From positions 310,001-374,000 of the forward strand of contig NZ_FORA01000003.1 of NCBI RefSeq assembly GCF_900113875.1: a DNA stretch of 64,000 bases, written 5' to 3'. The notes beneath the pieces were generated by a model that saw only the letters and a list, made by a program, of their open reading frames with translations, ran no database searches and had not been told where the DNA came from. Below are positions 28,406 through 38,495 of this stretch, piece after piece (within the stretch, counting starts at the first letter, position 1; every line of letters begins with the position of its first letter). The translations under genes and the position numbers were made by a program. Origin of the DNA: Jannaschia pohangensis (lineage in GTDB: Bacteria; Pseudomonadota; Alphaproteobacteria; Rhodobacterales; Rhodobacteraceae).

Positions 28406-29397
28406 TCCTGGCCGCGCTCCGGGCGTTTCCGCTTGTGGTGACGATGGGGGCGACGGCCTGGGCGCTATCGACGAACCCGTTGGCAGCACCTCTGGTGGAG
28501 CGGGGGAAGGTCGATCTGATCCTGACGCTGGAGCGGCAGGTACGGCGCGCGGCGACCACCGAATGGATCACGGCGGAACTGGATCAGGCCACGCAGGCGG
28601 AGGATCTGGACCGGGCCGAAATGCTCATCGATCTGGCCCGCGACCTGGAACGCCCCGTCGACACCCGCGCCGCAGAGGCGATGATCGCGAGCCGCAGCGG
28701 ATGGACGGCGGCCGCGGCGGATTGCGCGGCCTGTATGGTCGATGTGGGGAGTTGCCCTTCGATCCGGCAGTTGGCGGCCTGCGCCGTTCCGTTTGAACTG
28801 TCGCCTCTGGGCGACGCGAATGCGCTGCGCCGCGCGGGCATCGCCTGGTGGAACGAGGAGGACATTGACGGCATCGACGCGGGCCTTGCGGTCGTCGGAC
28901 TGGGGGCAACGGGGGCCGTCGTGATGTCGGGCGGGTCCAGCCTGAGTGTGAAGGCCGGGGCAGGGATGCTGCGGATCGCACGGCGGATGGGGACGTTGAC
29001 ACCCGGCCTGACCCGCCTTCTGGACGTGACGGATGTGGCCAAGCGGCCCGTCCTTCAGGCGGTTGCAGCGGATCTGGGGGCGGTTCGCGCGGCCACATCT
29101 GCCCCCGAGACCCTGCGGCTGATGCGCCTTGTCGACACGCCCGAAGATGCCGCACGATTGGCCCGCGTGGCCGAGGCGGCGGGACCGCGCACCACCCGCA
29201 CGCTGGCCACCCTTGGCAAGGCCCGCGCCTTTCGCGCGACCCTGCGGCTCAGCCGGATGGCCGCGGGCACGCTGATACTGCTGTGGCTGTGCTTGACCCA
29301 GGTCGCCATGGTTCTGGCCGTCCGCCTGGGGGGCGTGGTCGCCCGGACCCTCCTGTCCAAGGCAGTGGACAGCCCGCGCGCAAGCGGGCAAAGCTGA
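28402..29397 (+). CDS. Hypothetical membrane-associated protein
   Basis: I do not recognise this 331-residue protein. It has an N-terminal hydrophobic segment (FPLVVTMGATAWAL), a cysteine trio (DCAACMVDVGSC) near 110-120, a central Gly/Ala-rich hydrophobic stretch around 165-195 and a C-terminal transmembrane helix (LILLWLCLTQVAMVLAV). This suggests an envelope protein anchored at both ends. It is translationally coupled to ilvE. Confidence 0.7.
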   Translation: MILAALRAFPLVVTMGATAWALSTNPLAAPLVERGKVDLILTLERQVRRAATTEWITAELDQATQAEDLDRAEMLIDLARDLERPVDTRAAEAMIASRSGWTAAAADCAACMVDVGSCPSIRQLAACAVPFELSPLGDANALRRAGIAWWNEEDIDGIDAGLAVVGLGATGAVVMSGGSSLSVKAGAGMLRIARRMGTLTPGLTRLLDVTDVAKRPVLQAVAADLGAVRAATSAPETLRLMRLVDTPEDAARLARVAEAAGPRTTRTLATLGKARAFRATLRLSRMAAGTLILLWLCLTQVAMVLAVRLGGVVARTLLSKAVDSPRASGQS

Positions 29398-29426
29398 CCG
29401 CAGAAGAAACTATCCCGGATACACAG

Positions 29427-29882
29427 ATGCGCAAGTTCCTCGTCGTTCTGGACGATAGCCGCGAATGCCTGAACGCGATGCGGTTCGCCGCCCTGCGGGC
29501 CGAGCACACGGGCGGCGGGGTCGAGGTTCTGTCGGTCATTCCGCCCGATGAGTTCAACCACTGGATCGGCGTCGGCGACATCATGCGCGAAGAGGCACGG
29601 GAACGGATCGTCGCCCATTTCGAAGTCTTCGCCAAATGGATGCGGGACAAGCACAACCTCGACCCCCATCTGGTCATCCGCGAGGGTGAGCCGGTGAACG
29701 AAATCCTGGCGCAGGTCCGGGAGGATGCGGAGATCGGCGTTCTGGTCCTCGGCGCCTCGGCCGAAGGCAAGGGCCCGGGCCCGCTGGTCACACAGCTTGC
29801 GAAATCGGCGGGGGAATTGCCGGTTCCGATGACGCTGGTGCCGGGAAACCTGTCCAAGGAGCAACTGGAGGGGATCGCCTGA
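29427..29882 (+). CDS. Universal stress protein
   Basis: The 151-residue single-domain UspA-type protein has FLVVLDDSRECLNAMRFA at the start and the C-terminal nucleotide loop VLGASAEGKGPGPLVTQLA, close to the G-2x-G-9x-G(S/T) ATP-binding pattern. It is probably cytoplasmic and stress-linked by family. It lies 29 bases after the preceding gene and may share its transcript. Confidence 0.9.
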   Translation: MRKFLVVLDDSRECLNAMRFAALRAEHTGGGVEVLSVIPPDEFNHWIGVGDIMREEARERIVAHFEVFAKWMRDKHNLDPHLVIREGEPVNEILAQVREDAEIGVLVLGASAEGKGPGPLVTQLAKSAGELPVPMTLVPGNLSKEQLEGIA

Positions 29883-29932
29883 CGTGACGGCGATCTGCTG
29901 ACGTCCGGCGGCGCGTCGCGGCGCAGGACAGG

Positions 29933-29949
29933 CTTAGAATCGTTCCAAC
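29933..29949. promoter_or_regulatory. Iron control element (Irr-box-like) upstream of nfuA
   Basis: TTAGAA-TCG-TTCCAA at 29934-29948 matches the known alphaproteobacterial ICE consensus TTTAGAA-N3-TTCTAAA with few changes. It lies just upstream of a -35-like TTGACA and 60 bases before nfuA, whose product handles Fe-S clusters. Control by Irr is inferred. Confidence 0.6.
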
Positions 29950-29952
29950 TTA

Positions 29953-29983
29953 TTGACACCGACCGGCTGGAACCTCACATAGA
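29953..29983 (+). promoter_or_regulatory. Candidate sigma-70 promoter for nfuA
   Basis: TTGACA at 29953-29958 is a perfect -35. A weak -10 lies at 29976-29983 (CACATAGA, spacing 17-19). The iron control element sits directly upstream. Confidence 0.5.
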
Positions 29984-30007
29984 TGGTCGACACACCAGAG
30001 GTGCACC

Positions 30008-30568
30008 ATGTTCATCCAGACCGAAACGACTCCGAACCCCGCGACGCTCAAGTTCCTGCCGGGACAGACCGTGCTGGAGGCCGGGACCGCCGATTTTCCG
30101 ACCGCCGAGGCCGCCGAGAAGTCGCCGCTTGCGCGGCGTCTCTTTGCGATCGGCGGTGTGTCGGGCGTGTTCTTCGGGATCGACTTCATCACCGTGACCA
30201 AAGATGACGCGACCGAATGGGACCACGTGAAGCCCTCGATCCTGGGCGCGATCATGGAACAATACCAGTCGGGTGAGCCGATCATGGAAGGCGCGGCCGA
30301 GGCGGCCCACGGCGCCAACCACGCCGAGGAAGACAGCGCCATCGTCAGCCAGATCACCGAACTTCTCGACACCCGCGTCCGGCCCGCCGTGGCGCAGGAT
30401 GGCGGCGACATCACCTTCCACGGGTTCGAGCGTGGGGTGGTCTATCTGCAGATGAAAGGCGCCTGCGCCGGTTGCCCGTCGTCGACCATGACGCTGAAAA
30501 TGGGGATCGAGAACCTGCTTCGGCATTACATTCCCGAAGTGCTGGAGGTCCGGCCGGTTGCCGTCTGA
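30008..30568 (+). CDS. nfuA: NfuA/NifU-type Fe-S carrier protein
   Basis: The 186-residue protein has an N-terminal Nfu_N domain (MFIQTETTPNPATLKFLPG) and a C-terminal NifU domain with the cluster-binding CAGC motif near residue 153 (GACAGCPSSTMTLKMGIE). It receives and hands on 4Fe-4S clusters to target enzymes in the cytoplasm. It leads the nfuA-tsaB-rimI run, and the upstream iron control element suggests iron-dependent expression. Confidence 0.94.
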   Translation: MFIQTETTPNPATLKFLPGQTVLEAGTADFPTAEAAEKSPLARRLFAIGGVSGVFFGIDFITVTKDDATEWDHVKPSILGAIMEQYQSGEPIMEGAAEAAHGANHAEEDSAIVSQITELLDTRVRPAVAQDGGDITFHGFERGVVYLQMKGACAGCPSSTMTLKMGIENLLRHYIPEVLEVRPVAV

Positions 30569-31181
30569 CCGCCTGACGCTCGCTTTCGACACATCGGCCG
30601 CGCATTGCGCGGCCGCTCTCGTCTCGGGCGACCGGGTTCTGGCCACCCAAATCGAAGAGATGCGCAAGGGACAGGCCGAACGCCTGATGCCGCTTCTGGA
30701 AGCGGTTCTGGTCCAGGGTGGCGCGACATGGGCGGATCTGGACGTGATCGGCGTCGGCACAGGGCCCGGCAATTTCACGGGCGTCCGCATTTCGGTGGCT
30801 GCCGCACGGGGCCTGTCGCTTGGCCTTGGCATCCCGTCCGAGGGGGTGAGCCTGTCCGAGGCCTATGCCGACGGGCGGGACGTGATCGTCTGCCTGCCCG
30901 CGCCCCGCGATCAGGTCCACATGGCATGGCAGGGGGATATCCGCCTGATCGATCCGGATGACCTGCCTGTCAATTGGCATGCACCTCTGACGGGGCCTGC
31001 GGCGCCCGTGGTCGCGGCGGCCACGGGTCGGGCGGTCGAGCCGGCACCCGATCTGGCAACCAGCATTGCGCGCATCGCCGCCGCCCGGGCCGCGCCGGGA
31101 CGGGCGCGACCGGCCCCTGTCTATCTGCGCCCCGCCGATGCCGCGCCCGCGTCGGACCGGCCGCCGGTCCTTTTGCCGTGA
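30558..31181 (+). CDS. tsaB: tRNA threonylcarbamoyladenosine biosynthesis protein TsaB
   Basis: TsaB partners TsaD in making the universal t6A modification of ANN-decoding tRNAs. The 207-residue ASKHA-fold protein shows LAFDTSAAHCAAALV at the start and GTGPGNFTGVRISVAAARG near 70. The TTG at 30558 is the only sensible start: it follows GGAGG (30544-30548) and overlaps the end of nfuA by 11 bases. Confidence 0.93.
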   Translation: MPSDRLTLAFDTSAAHCAAALVSGDRVLATQIEEMRKGQAERLMPLLEAVLVQGGATWADLDVIGVGTGPGNFTGVRISVAAARGLSLGLGIPSEGVSLSEAYADGRDVIVCLPAPRDQVHMAWQGDIRLIDPDDLPVNWHAPLTGPAAPVVAAATGRAVEPAPDLATSIARIAAARAAPGRARPAPVYLRPADAAPASDRPPVLLP

Positions 31182-31573
31182 CACCCGCCCGCATGGCCCG
31201 ACTGCATGCCGTGGTCTTTGCCGGAGCGGCCCGCTGGTCCGAAGCGTCACTTGTCGCGGCGCGCGACGATCCGGCGGGGATATTCTGTGCGACCGACGAT
31301 GGCTTTGTCCTGGGCCGGGTGATCTCAGAGGAGGCCGAATTGCTGACCCTTGTCGTCGACCCCACCCATCGACGCCGTGGCGCGGGGCGCGCCCTTCTGG
31401 CCGACTTCGAGGACAGGGCGCGACGCAAGGCCGCCCGCAAGGCGTTTCTGGAGGTGGCCGCCGACAACGCCCCGGCCCTGGCGCTCTATCTTGGGGCCGG
31501 ATGGGGGCAAGTCGGTCGGCGCGGCGGCTACTATGACGGCACCGATGCCCTGATCCTGCGCAAGATGCTCTGA
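31178..31573 (+). CDS. rimI: RimI-like ribosomal/alanine N-acetyltransferase
   Basis: The 131-residue GNAT protein has LLTLVVDPTHRRRGAGRAL near residues 47-65 and FLEVAADNAPALALYLGAGW near 89, the RimI pattern. Position immediately after tsaB supports RimI, since the two commonly neighbour each other. It starts at GTG 31178 in a GTGA overlap; the ATG at 31193 is the alternative. Its target is probably the N-terminus of ribosomal protein S18, by family. Confidence 0.85.
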   Translation: MTPARMARLHAVVFAGAARWSEASLVAARDDPAGIFCATDDGFVLGRVISEEAELLTLVVDPTHRRRGAGRALLADFEDRARRKAARKAFLEVAADNAPALALYLGAGWGQVGRRGGYYDGTDALILRKML

Positions 31574-31577
31574 CCCC

Positions 31578-31629
31578 GGGTCACGAGGATCGCGAACAGG
31601 TTGACGTTCCCGTGACCCTGCGGCCTTAT
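31578..31629 (+). promoter_or_regulatory. Promoter of the nucleoside ABC operon within an inverted repeat
   Basis: TTGACG at 31601-31606 and CCTTAT at 31624-31629 form a 17-bp-spaced promoter. The -35 is flanked by an inverted repeat, GGGTCACG (31578-31585) and CGTGACCC (31611-31618), which may be a repressor site. The binding protein is unknown. Confidence 0.5.
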
Positions 31630-31698
31630 CGGGGCCATCAATCGGATCCGGGGGGACGGGAATCATCGCCCGACCGCATCCATCGACGGGAGAGACAC

Positions 31699-32706
31699 AT
31701 GACCACCATCAAGACCCTCATGGGCGCCGCGGCGACCCTGGCGCTGACCGCAGGTCTGGCCGCAGCCGACGCGCATTCCAGCCCCGGCCTGATCATCGAC
31801 CTGGGCGGCAAGTTCGACAAGTCGTTCAACGAGAGCGCCTATAACGGCGCGCAGCGTTGGGTCGAGGAAACCGGCGGCGAATATGCCGAGACGGAGCTGG
31901 CCAACGAAGCGCAGCGCGAGCAGACCATGCGCCGCATGGCCGAGCGTGGCGCGAACCCCGTCGTGGTTCTGGGCTTTGCCAACGGCTCCACCCTCGACGT
32001 GGTGGCCCCCGATTATCCCGACACCGACTTCGTCATCGTCGACATGGTCGTCGATCAGCCGAACGTGAAGTCCATCGTCTTTTCGGAGCACGAGGGCAGC
32101 TATCTGGTCGGCATGATGGCCGCCATGGCGTCCGAGACCGGCACGGTCAGCTTCGTGGGCGGCATGGATGTTCCGATCATCTCCAAGTTCGCTTGCGGCT
32201 ATGCCCAGGGCGCCAAGGCCGTGAACCCCGAGATGAACGTGATCGTCAACATGACGGGCACCACGCCGACCGCCTGGAACGACCCGGTCAAGGGCGCCGA
32301 GCTGACCAAATCGCAGATCAGCCAGGGATCGGATGTGGTCTTTGCCGCCGCCGGTGGCACCGGGATCGGTGTGCTTCAGGCCGCCGCCGATGCCGACATC
32401 CTGTCGATCGGCGTGGACAGCAACCAGAACTACCTGCACCCCGGCGAGGTTCTGACCTCGATGATCAAGCGCGTGGACAACGCCGTCTATGACGCCTTCA
32501 CCGCCGCCGCCGCAGGCGAGCTGGAAACCGGGATCAGCGTCATGGGCCTGTCCAACGACGGTGTCGGCTTTGCGCTGGACGAGAACAACGAAGCGCTGGT
32601 CACGCCGGAGATGATCGCCGCCGTCGAAGACGCGAAGGCCAAGATCATCGCGGGCGAGATCGTGGTTCACGACTTCCTGTCGGACAACACCTGCCCCGCC
32701 TACTGA
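31699..32706 (+). CDS. BMP-family nucleoside/purine ABC transporter substrate-binding protein
   Basis: The 335-residue protein has a Sec signal (ending TAGLAAADA) and the Bmp/Med domain starting GLIIDLGGKFDKSFNESAYN, with GFANGSTLDVVAPDYPDTDF and GVDSNQNYLHPGEVLTSMIK. No lipobox is present, so it is a free periplasmic protein. BMP-family receptors bind purine nucleosides; together with the CUT2-like ATPase and the two permeases downstream this predicts a nucleoside importer. GGGAGAG precedes the ATG at 31699. Confidence 0.9.
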   Translation: MTTIKTLMGAAATLALTAGLAAADAHSSPGLIIDLGGKFDKSFNESAYNGAQRWVEETGGEYAETELANEAQREQTMRRMAERGANPVVVLGFANGSTLDVVAPDYPDTDFVIVDMVVDQPNVKSIVFSEHEGSYLVGMMAAMASETGTVSFVGGMDVPIISKFACGYAQGAKAVNPEMNVIVNMTGTTPTAWNDPVKGAELTKSQISQGSDVVFAAAGGTGIGVLQAAADADILSIGVDSNQNYLHPGEVLTSMIKRVDNAVYDAFTAAAAGELETGISVMGLSNDGVGFALDENNEALVTPEMIAAVEDAKAKIIAGEIVVHDFLSDNTCPAY

Positions 32707-33064
32707 TGACCGACGCGGACCCCGGACGACTGCTCCTGCGACTTCTGTCGGCCTGGAACGAAACCGACGCCGGGGTCCGTGGCGAAACACTGGACGAGGC
32801 CCTTGGGGCCTCGTTCACCTATGAGGATCCCCATGCCCCCGCCCCCTTCGACGGCGCGAGCGGAATGGAAGAATACCTGAACGTCTTTCGCGCGAACCTG
32901 CCGGATGCGATCCTTCTGCCGCTCGGCGCGCCGGACGTGACCCACCGGACCGCCAGGATCACCGCGCGCATCGACCGCGCGGGGGCGCCCTTTGCAACGG
33001 TGACCTTCATCGGAACGGCAGGGGATGACGGCCTGACCCGCGTGACCGGCTTCGTGGAGAGCCA

Positions 33065-33068
<4 letters not shown>
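32706..33068 (+). CDS. NTF2-like (SnoaL-type) protein inside the transporter operon
   Basis: The 120-residue soluble protein begins in a TGATG overlap with the binding-protein gene and ends in an ATGA overlap with the ATPase gene, so it is part of the operon. The layout (helical start LLLRLLSAWNETDAG, FTYEDPHAPAPFDG, then alternating beta strands) fits an NTF2-like/SnoaL cone fold. Its ligand or reaction is unknown; a role linked to the imported substrate is inferred from position only. Confidence 0.7.
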
Positions 33069-34602
<1,534 letters not shown>

Positions 34603-34606
<4 letters not shown>

Positions 34607-35763
34607 ACGACGCGATGCCCAAATGGGCCGACATCCTGCTGATCCCGATCATCAACCTGGCGCTGGCCCTGTTCGTGTCGGGCGTGGTCGTTGCCCTGAT
34701 CGGAGAAAACCCGTTCGAGGCGCTGCGCATCCTGATCAACGGCGCGGTCGGGTCGGCCTATGGCTGGGGCTACACGCTCTATTATGCGACGAATTTCATC
34801 TTTACCGGGCTGGCCGTGGCCGTCGCCTTCCACGCGCGGATGTTCAACATCGGGGGCGAGGGGCAGGCCGCGCTCGGCGGGCTTGGCGTCGCCCTGATCC
34901 TACTGTTCGTGGATTGGCCGCATTGGTCGCTTGGCCTTCTGGCGGCGATTGCCGCGTCGGCGGTGTTCGGGGCGGCTTGGGCCGCGATTCCCGCCTGGCT
35001 TCAGGCGCGGCGCGGCAGCCATATCGTCATCACGACCATCATGTTCAACTTCATCGCCTCGGCGCTGATGGTCTATCTGTTGTCGAAGGTCCTGCTGGTG
35101 CCCGGCGCCGGCGGCTCGCCCGAGACGGCGCGTTTTGCCGAGGCGGTGCGCCTGCCCTCGGCCTATGACATCGCGCCCTGGCTCGGGTTCAGCCGGTCCA
35201 CGCCGCTCAACATCTCGTTCTTCGTGGCAATGCTGGCGGCGCTTGGCGTCTGGCTCCTGATCTGGCGGACTCGGCTTGGATACGAGATCCGCGCGTTCGG
35301 ATTTTCGGAGCCCGCGGCGCTTTATGCAGGCATCTCGCCCACGCGGATCATCATGATCGCCATGCTGGTGTCGGGCGGGCTCTGCGGGATGATGGCGGTC
35401 AACGCCGTCATGGGCGAGGCGGAGCGCCTCGTCATCGACTCGGTTCAGGGGGCAGGGTTCGTCGGCATCGCCGTCGCGTTGATGGGCCGGTCGCATCCGG
35501 TCGGCGTGCTGCTGGCGGCGCTCTTGTTCGGTATCCTCTATCAGGGCGGGGCTGAGGTCGAATTCGAGATCCCGGGCATCACCCGCGAGATGATCGTGGT
35601 GATCCAGGCCCTCGTCATCCTGTTCACCGGCGCGCTCGACAACATGGTCCGGATGCCGGTGGAGCGGTTGTTCCTGTCGCGCCGCCGTCAGCCTGTCGCC
35701 CCCTTGCCCAAGGATCCGACGCATCCCGGCGGCAACCCGGATGCCGGAAAGGTGGAGCCGTAG
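34603..35763 (+). CDS. Nucleoside ABC transporter permease 1
   Basis: The 386-residue BPD_transp_2-type permease has about nine hydrophobic helices and the conserved FHARMFNIGGEGQAALGGLG block near residue 80, plus the EAA-like loop GYEIRAFGFSEPAALYAGIS. The C-terminal tail is Pro/Lys-rich and cytoplasmic. It resembles the larger permease of YufNOPQ/Nup-type nucleoside importers. It overlaps the ATPase gene (ATGA). Confidence 0.92.
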
Positions 35764-35764
35764 C

Positions 35765-36730
35765 ATGGACCTTCTGACGCTTCTGCAACTCTTCGACAGC
35801 TCCCTGCGCCTGTCCACGCCGCTGCTTCTGGCCTGCCTTGCGGGTCTCTTCTCAGAGCGGGCGGGCATCTTCGACATCGGGCTGGAGGGCAAGATGCTGG
35901 CCTCGGCCTTCATGTCGGCGGCCATCGCCTCCTATACCGGCAGCGTGTGGATCGGCCTGCTGGCGGGCATCGGGGCCTCGCTTGTGCTGGCCCTCGTCCA
36001 CGGGGTCGCGTCGATCACCTTCCGGGGCAACCAGCTGATTTCCGGCGTGGCGATCAATTTCCTGGCTTCGGGCCTTACCGTCGTCATCGGCGAGGCTTGG
36101 TTCGCCCTGGGTGGGCGCACCCCGCAGCTGGAGGGCGCCTCGCGGTTTCACGAGCTGATGTTGCCCCTGGCCGACCCGTTGCGGGGTATTCCCTTGCTCG
36201 GGCCGATCTACAGCGACGTCATTTCGGGCCATACGATCATCGTCTACCTCTCGCTCGCCATGGTCCCGCTCAGCTGGTGGGTGCTGTTCCGGACGCGCTT
36301 CGGCCTGCGCCTGCGTGCGGTGGGCGAGAATCCGGCTGCGGTCGATACCGCCGGCGTCAGTGTCGTGGGCCTGCGCTATGCCGCCGTGCTGATCTGCGGT
36401 GTGCTTTGCGGGATCGCCGGGGCCTATCTGGCGACGGCTCTCTCTGCCGGTTTCGTCAAGGAGATGTCGGCGGGTCGCGGGTTCATCGCGCTGGCCGCGC
36501 TGATCTTCGCGAAATGGCGGCCCTGGCACGCCATGGGAGCCTGCCTTCTGTTCGGCTTCCTCGAGGCCTTCGGCAACCGCTATCAGAGCCTGGAGCTATT
36601 CGGTGCGGATGTCCCTGTGCAGCTGATGCAGGCGCTTCCATATATTCTCGTGGTGCTGATCCTGGCGGGTCTGGGCGGCAAGGCCATTCCGCCCCGCGCG
36701 GGGGGCGAGCCCTACGTCAAGGAGCGCTAG
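35765..36730 (+). CDS. Nucleoside ABC transporter permease 2
   Basis: The 321-residue second permease has FSERAGIFDIGLEGKMLASAF near the N-terminus (the partner version of the N-I-G/E-G block), GLRLRAVGENPAAVDTAGVS as the coupling loop and about eight helices. It begins one base after the preceding stop. Its stop shares CTAG (36727-36730) with the convergent GMC oxidoreductase gene. Confidence 0.92.
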   Translation: MDLLTLLQLFDSSLRLSTPLLLACLAGLFSERAGIFDIGLEGKMLASAFMSAAIASYTGSVWIGLLAGIGASLVLALVHGVASITFRGNQLISGVAINFLASGLTVVIGEAWFALGGRTPQLEGASRFHELMLPLADPLRGIPLLGPIYSDVISGHTIIVYLSLAMVPLSWWVLFRTRFGLRLRAVGENPAAVDTAGVSVVGLRYAAVLICGVLCGIAGAYLATALSAGFVKEMSAGRGFIALAALIFAKWRPWHAMGACLLFGFLEAFGNRYQSLELFGADVPVQLMQALPYILVVLILAGLGGKAIPPRAGGEPYVKER

Positions 36731-38292
36731 GCCTCGGCCATCCGGCGCGAGATCCGTTCTGCCATCATGATGACCGGCGCATTGGTGTTGCCGCCCACGA
36801 TGGTCGGCATCAGCGACGCATCCACGACCCGCAGGCCGCTGACGCCCTCGACGCGCCCCTCCCAATCGGTGACGTCGCCCATGGCCGCTGTGCCGACCGG
36901 GTGATAGATGGTGTCGGCCCGCGCGCGGATCGTGGCCTCCCATTCGGCATCGGACGCAGGGACGGCATCGGGCTTGTGCCAGCCCAGGCGGATGTCATCG
37001 AAGGCAGGTTGCGACAGGATTTCCACCGCCATCTTGCCGCCCGCGATGAGCACGGCCATGTCCTCGTCCGCCGACAGGTAGTTCGGGTCGATCACGGGTT
37101 TCGCCATCGGATCGGCGGACCGCAGCCGCAGCCGCCCGCGTGCCCGGGGATAGAGCCCGCAGGCATGGAGCGACACGCCCGTCTTGCCCCAGTTGCGGGT
37201 CTGGCCATGATTTTCGCCCAGGGCGGGCAGGAAGTGGAACTGAATATCCGGTTTGTCGAGCCCCTCGCGCGAGCGGGCAAAGCCGCCGCCTTCGGCCAGG
37301 TTCGATGCCAGAAGGCCACGCCGGTCGCGCAGCCAGCGAACCGGGGCCGAGAGCGCCTGTGGCAGGAACCCCGGCGTATAGCCGATGGCGCTGCCGGGTC
37401 GGGTCAGGATCATCGCGTTGATGTCGAGATGGTCCTGAAGGTTGCCGCCGACCCCCGGCGCGTCCCGCACCAGGCTCAGGCCCAGGTCGCGCAGGTCGCT
37501 GCCCGGGCCGACGCCCGACAGCATCAGGATCTGCGGCGTCCCGATGGCCCCCGCGCAGAGGATCACCTCCTGCCGTGCGGTGATTTCCGTTCCGTCGAGC
37601 AGGGCCAGCCCCGCCGCCCGCGTCCCGTCGAACAGAACCCGCGCCACCTGCTGCCCGGTCAGGATCGTCAGGTTCGGGCGGGCGCGGACCTCGGCCGTCA
37701 GATAGGCGCGCGCCGCAGAACAACGCAGGCCCTTGTGAGTCGTGGTGTCATAGCGCCCGACGCCGTCCCGATCCGGGGCCGCGAAATCGGGGACGTCGGC
37801 ATGGCCCGCCTGTCGGCCCGCAGACAGAAAGCGCGCGGTTGCGGGGTGGAACCAGTCGGGTCGCGTGACGTGGAGCGGCCCGTCGTCGCCATGCCATTGC
37901 CCGACCCCTTCGGAATGGCATTCGGCGGCCTTGAACAGATGCAGGGCCTCGGCCCCGCTCCACCCGTGGCCCCAGGCGTCGTAATCGCTCAGGTCGCCGC
38001 GAAAATAGCACATGGCATTGATCGCCGAGGATCCGCCAAGGACCTTGCCCCGGGGCCACCGGATGCGGCGGTCGTTCAGGCCCGGCTGCGGCTCGGTGTG
38101 ATAGCCCCAGTCGGCAATGCCGTTGCCCAGAACCTCGGCCAGACCGGCGGGCAGATGCAAAAGAGGGTTCCCACCCGCGCCGCCCGCCTCGACCAGCATC
38201 ACCTGTCGCGACGGGTCTTGGGACAGACGCGCGGCCATCACGCATCCGGCGGACCCGCCACCCACGATCACGATATCTGCCTGCTTTGTCAT
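36727..38292 (-). CDS. GMC-family FAD oxidoreductase (choline dehydrogenase-like)
   Basis: The 521-residue flavoprotein has the dinucleotide motif IVGGGSAGCVMAARLS at the N-terminus, the GMC signature GKVLGGSSAINAMCYFRG near 90, GAIGTPQILMLSGVGP near 258 and the C-terminal catalytic histidine in HPVGTAAMGD, then GGNTNAPVIMMAER. It oxidises an alcohol or polyol; choline is only one possibility and no bet genes are nearby. GGGAGGG precedes the ATG at 38292. Confidence 0.9.
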   Translation of the reverse strand: MTKQADIVIVGGGSAGCVMAARLSQDPSRQVMLVEAGGAGGNPLLHLPAGLAEVLGNGIADWGYHTEPQPGLNDRRIRWPRGKVLGGSSAINAMCYFRGDLSDYDAWGHGWSGAEALHLFKAAECHSEGVGQWHGDDGPLHVTRPDWFHPATARFLSAGRQAGHADVPDFAAPDRDGVGRYDTTTHKGLRCSAARAYLTAEVRARPNLTILTGQQVARVLFDGTRAAGLALLDGTEITARQEVILCAGAIGTPQILMLSGVGPGSDLRDLGLSLVRDAPGVGGNLQDHLDINAMILTRPGSAIGYTPGFLPQALSAPVRWLRDRRGLLASNLAEGGGFARSREGLDKPDIQFHFLPALGENHGQTRNWGKTGVSLHACGLYPRARGRLRLRSADPMAKPVIDPNYLSADEDMAVLIAGGKMAVEILSQPAFDDIRLGWHKPDAVPASDAEWEATIRARADTIYHPVGTAAMGDVTDWEGRVEGVSGLRVVDASLMPTIVGGNTNAPVIMMAERISRRMAEA

Positions 38293-38439
38293 CCCGGTCC
38301 CTCCCGCCAGGCCGGAGGGTGCCGCCTTGGCGCGCCGCACACAAGCCTGCCGCAGCGGCGGTAAGGCCAGATCGACACCGCACGTGGAGCCAATTGCCGT
38401 CGCACGCAGCGATATCGCACGACTTTCTGGCGCCGGGGT

Positions 38440-38468
38440 TTGACACCGCGCGCCGCATTCAGCTTAAG
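38440..38468 (+). promoter_or_regulatory. Sigma-70-like promoter for the TauE/TIGR02186 pair
   Basis: TTGACA at 38440-38445, a 17-base spacer and CTTAAG at 38463-38468 lie 28 bases before the GTG start at 38496. The rest of the 203-base gap between this gene and the divergent GMC gene shows nothing else I can name. Confidence 0.55.
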
Positions 38469-38495
38469 GGATGCATCGCCCCCGATAGGTGCCCG

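Noticed and set aside
35947-38364. 805-residue plus-strand frame over the second permease and opposite the GMC oxidoreductase
   Set aside because: It crosses two well-supported genes and has no recognisable domain.
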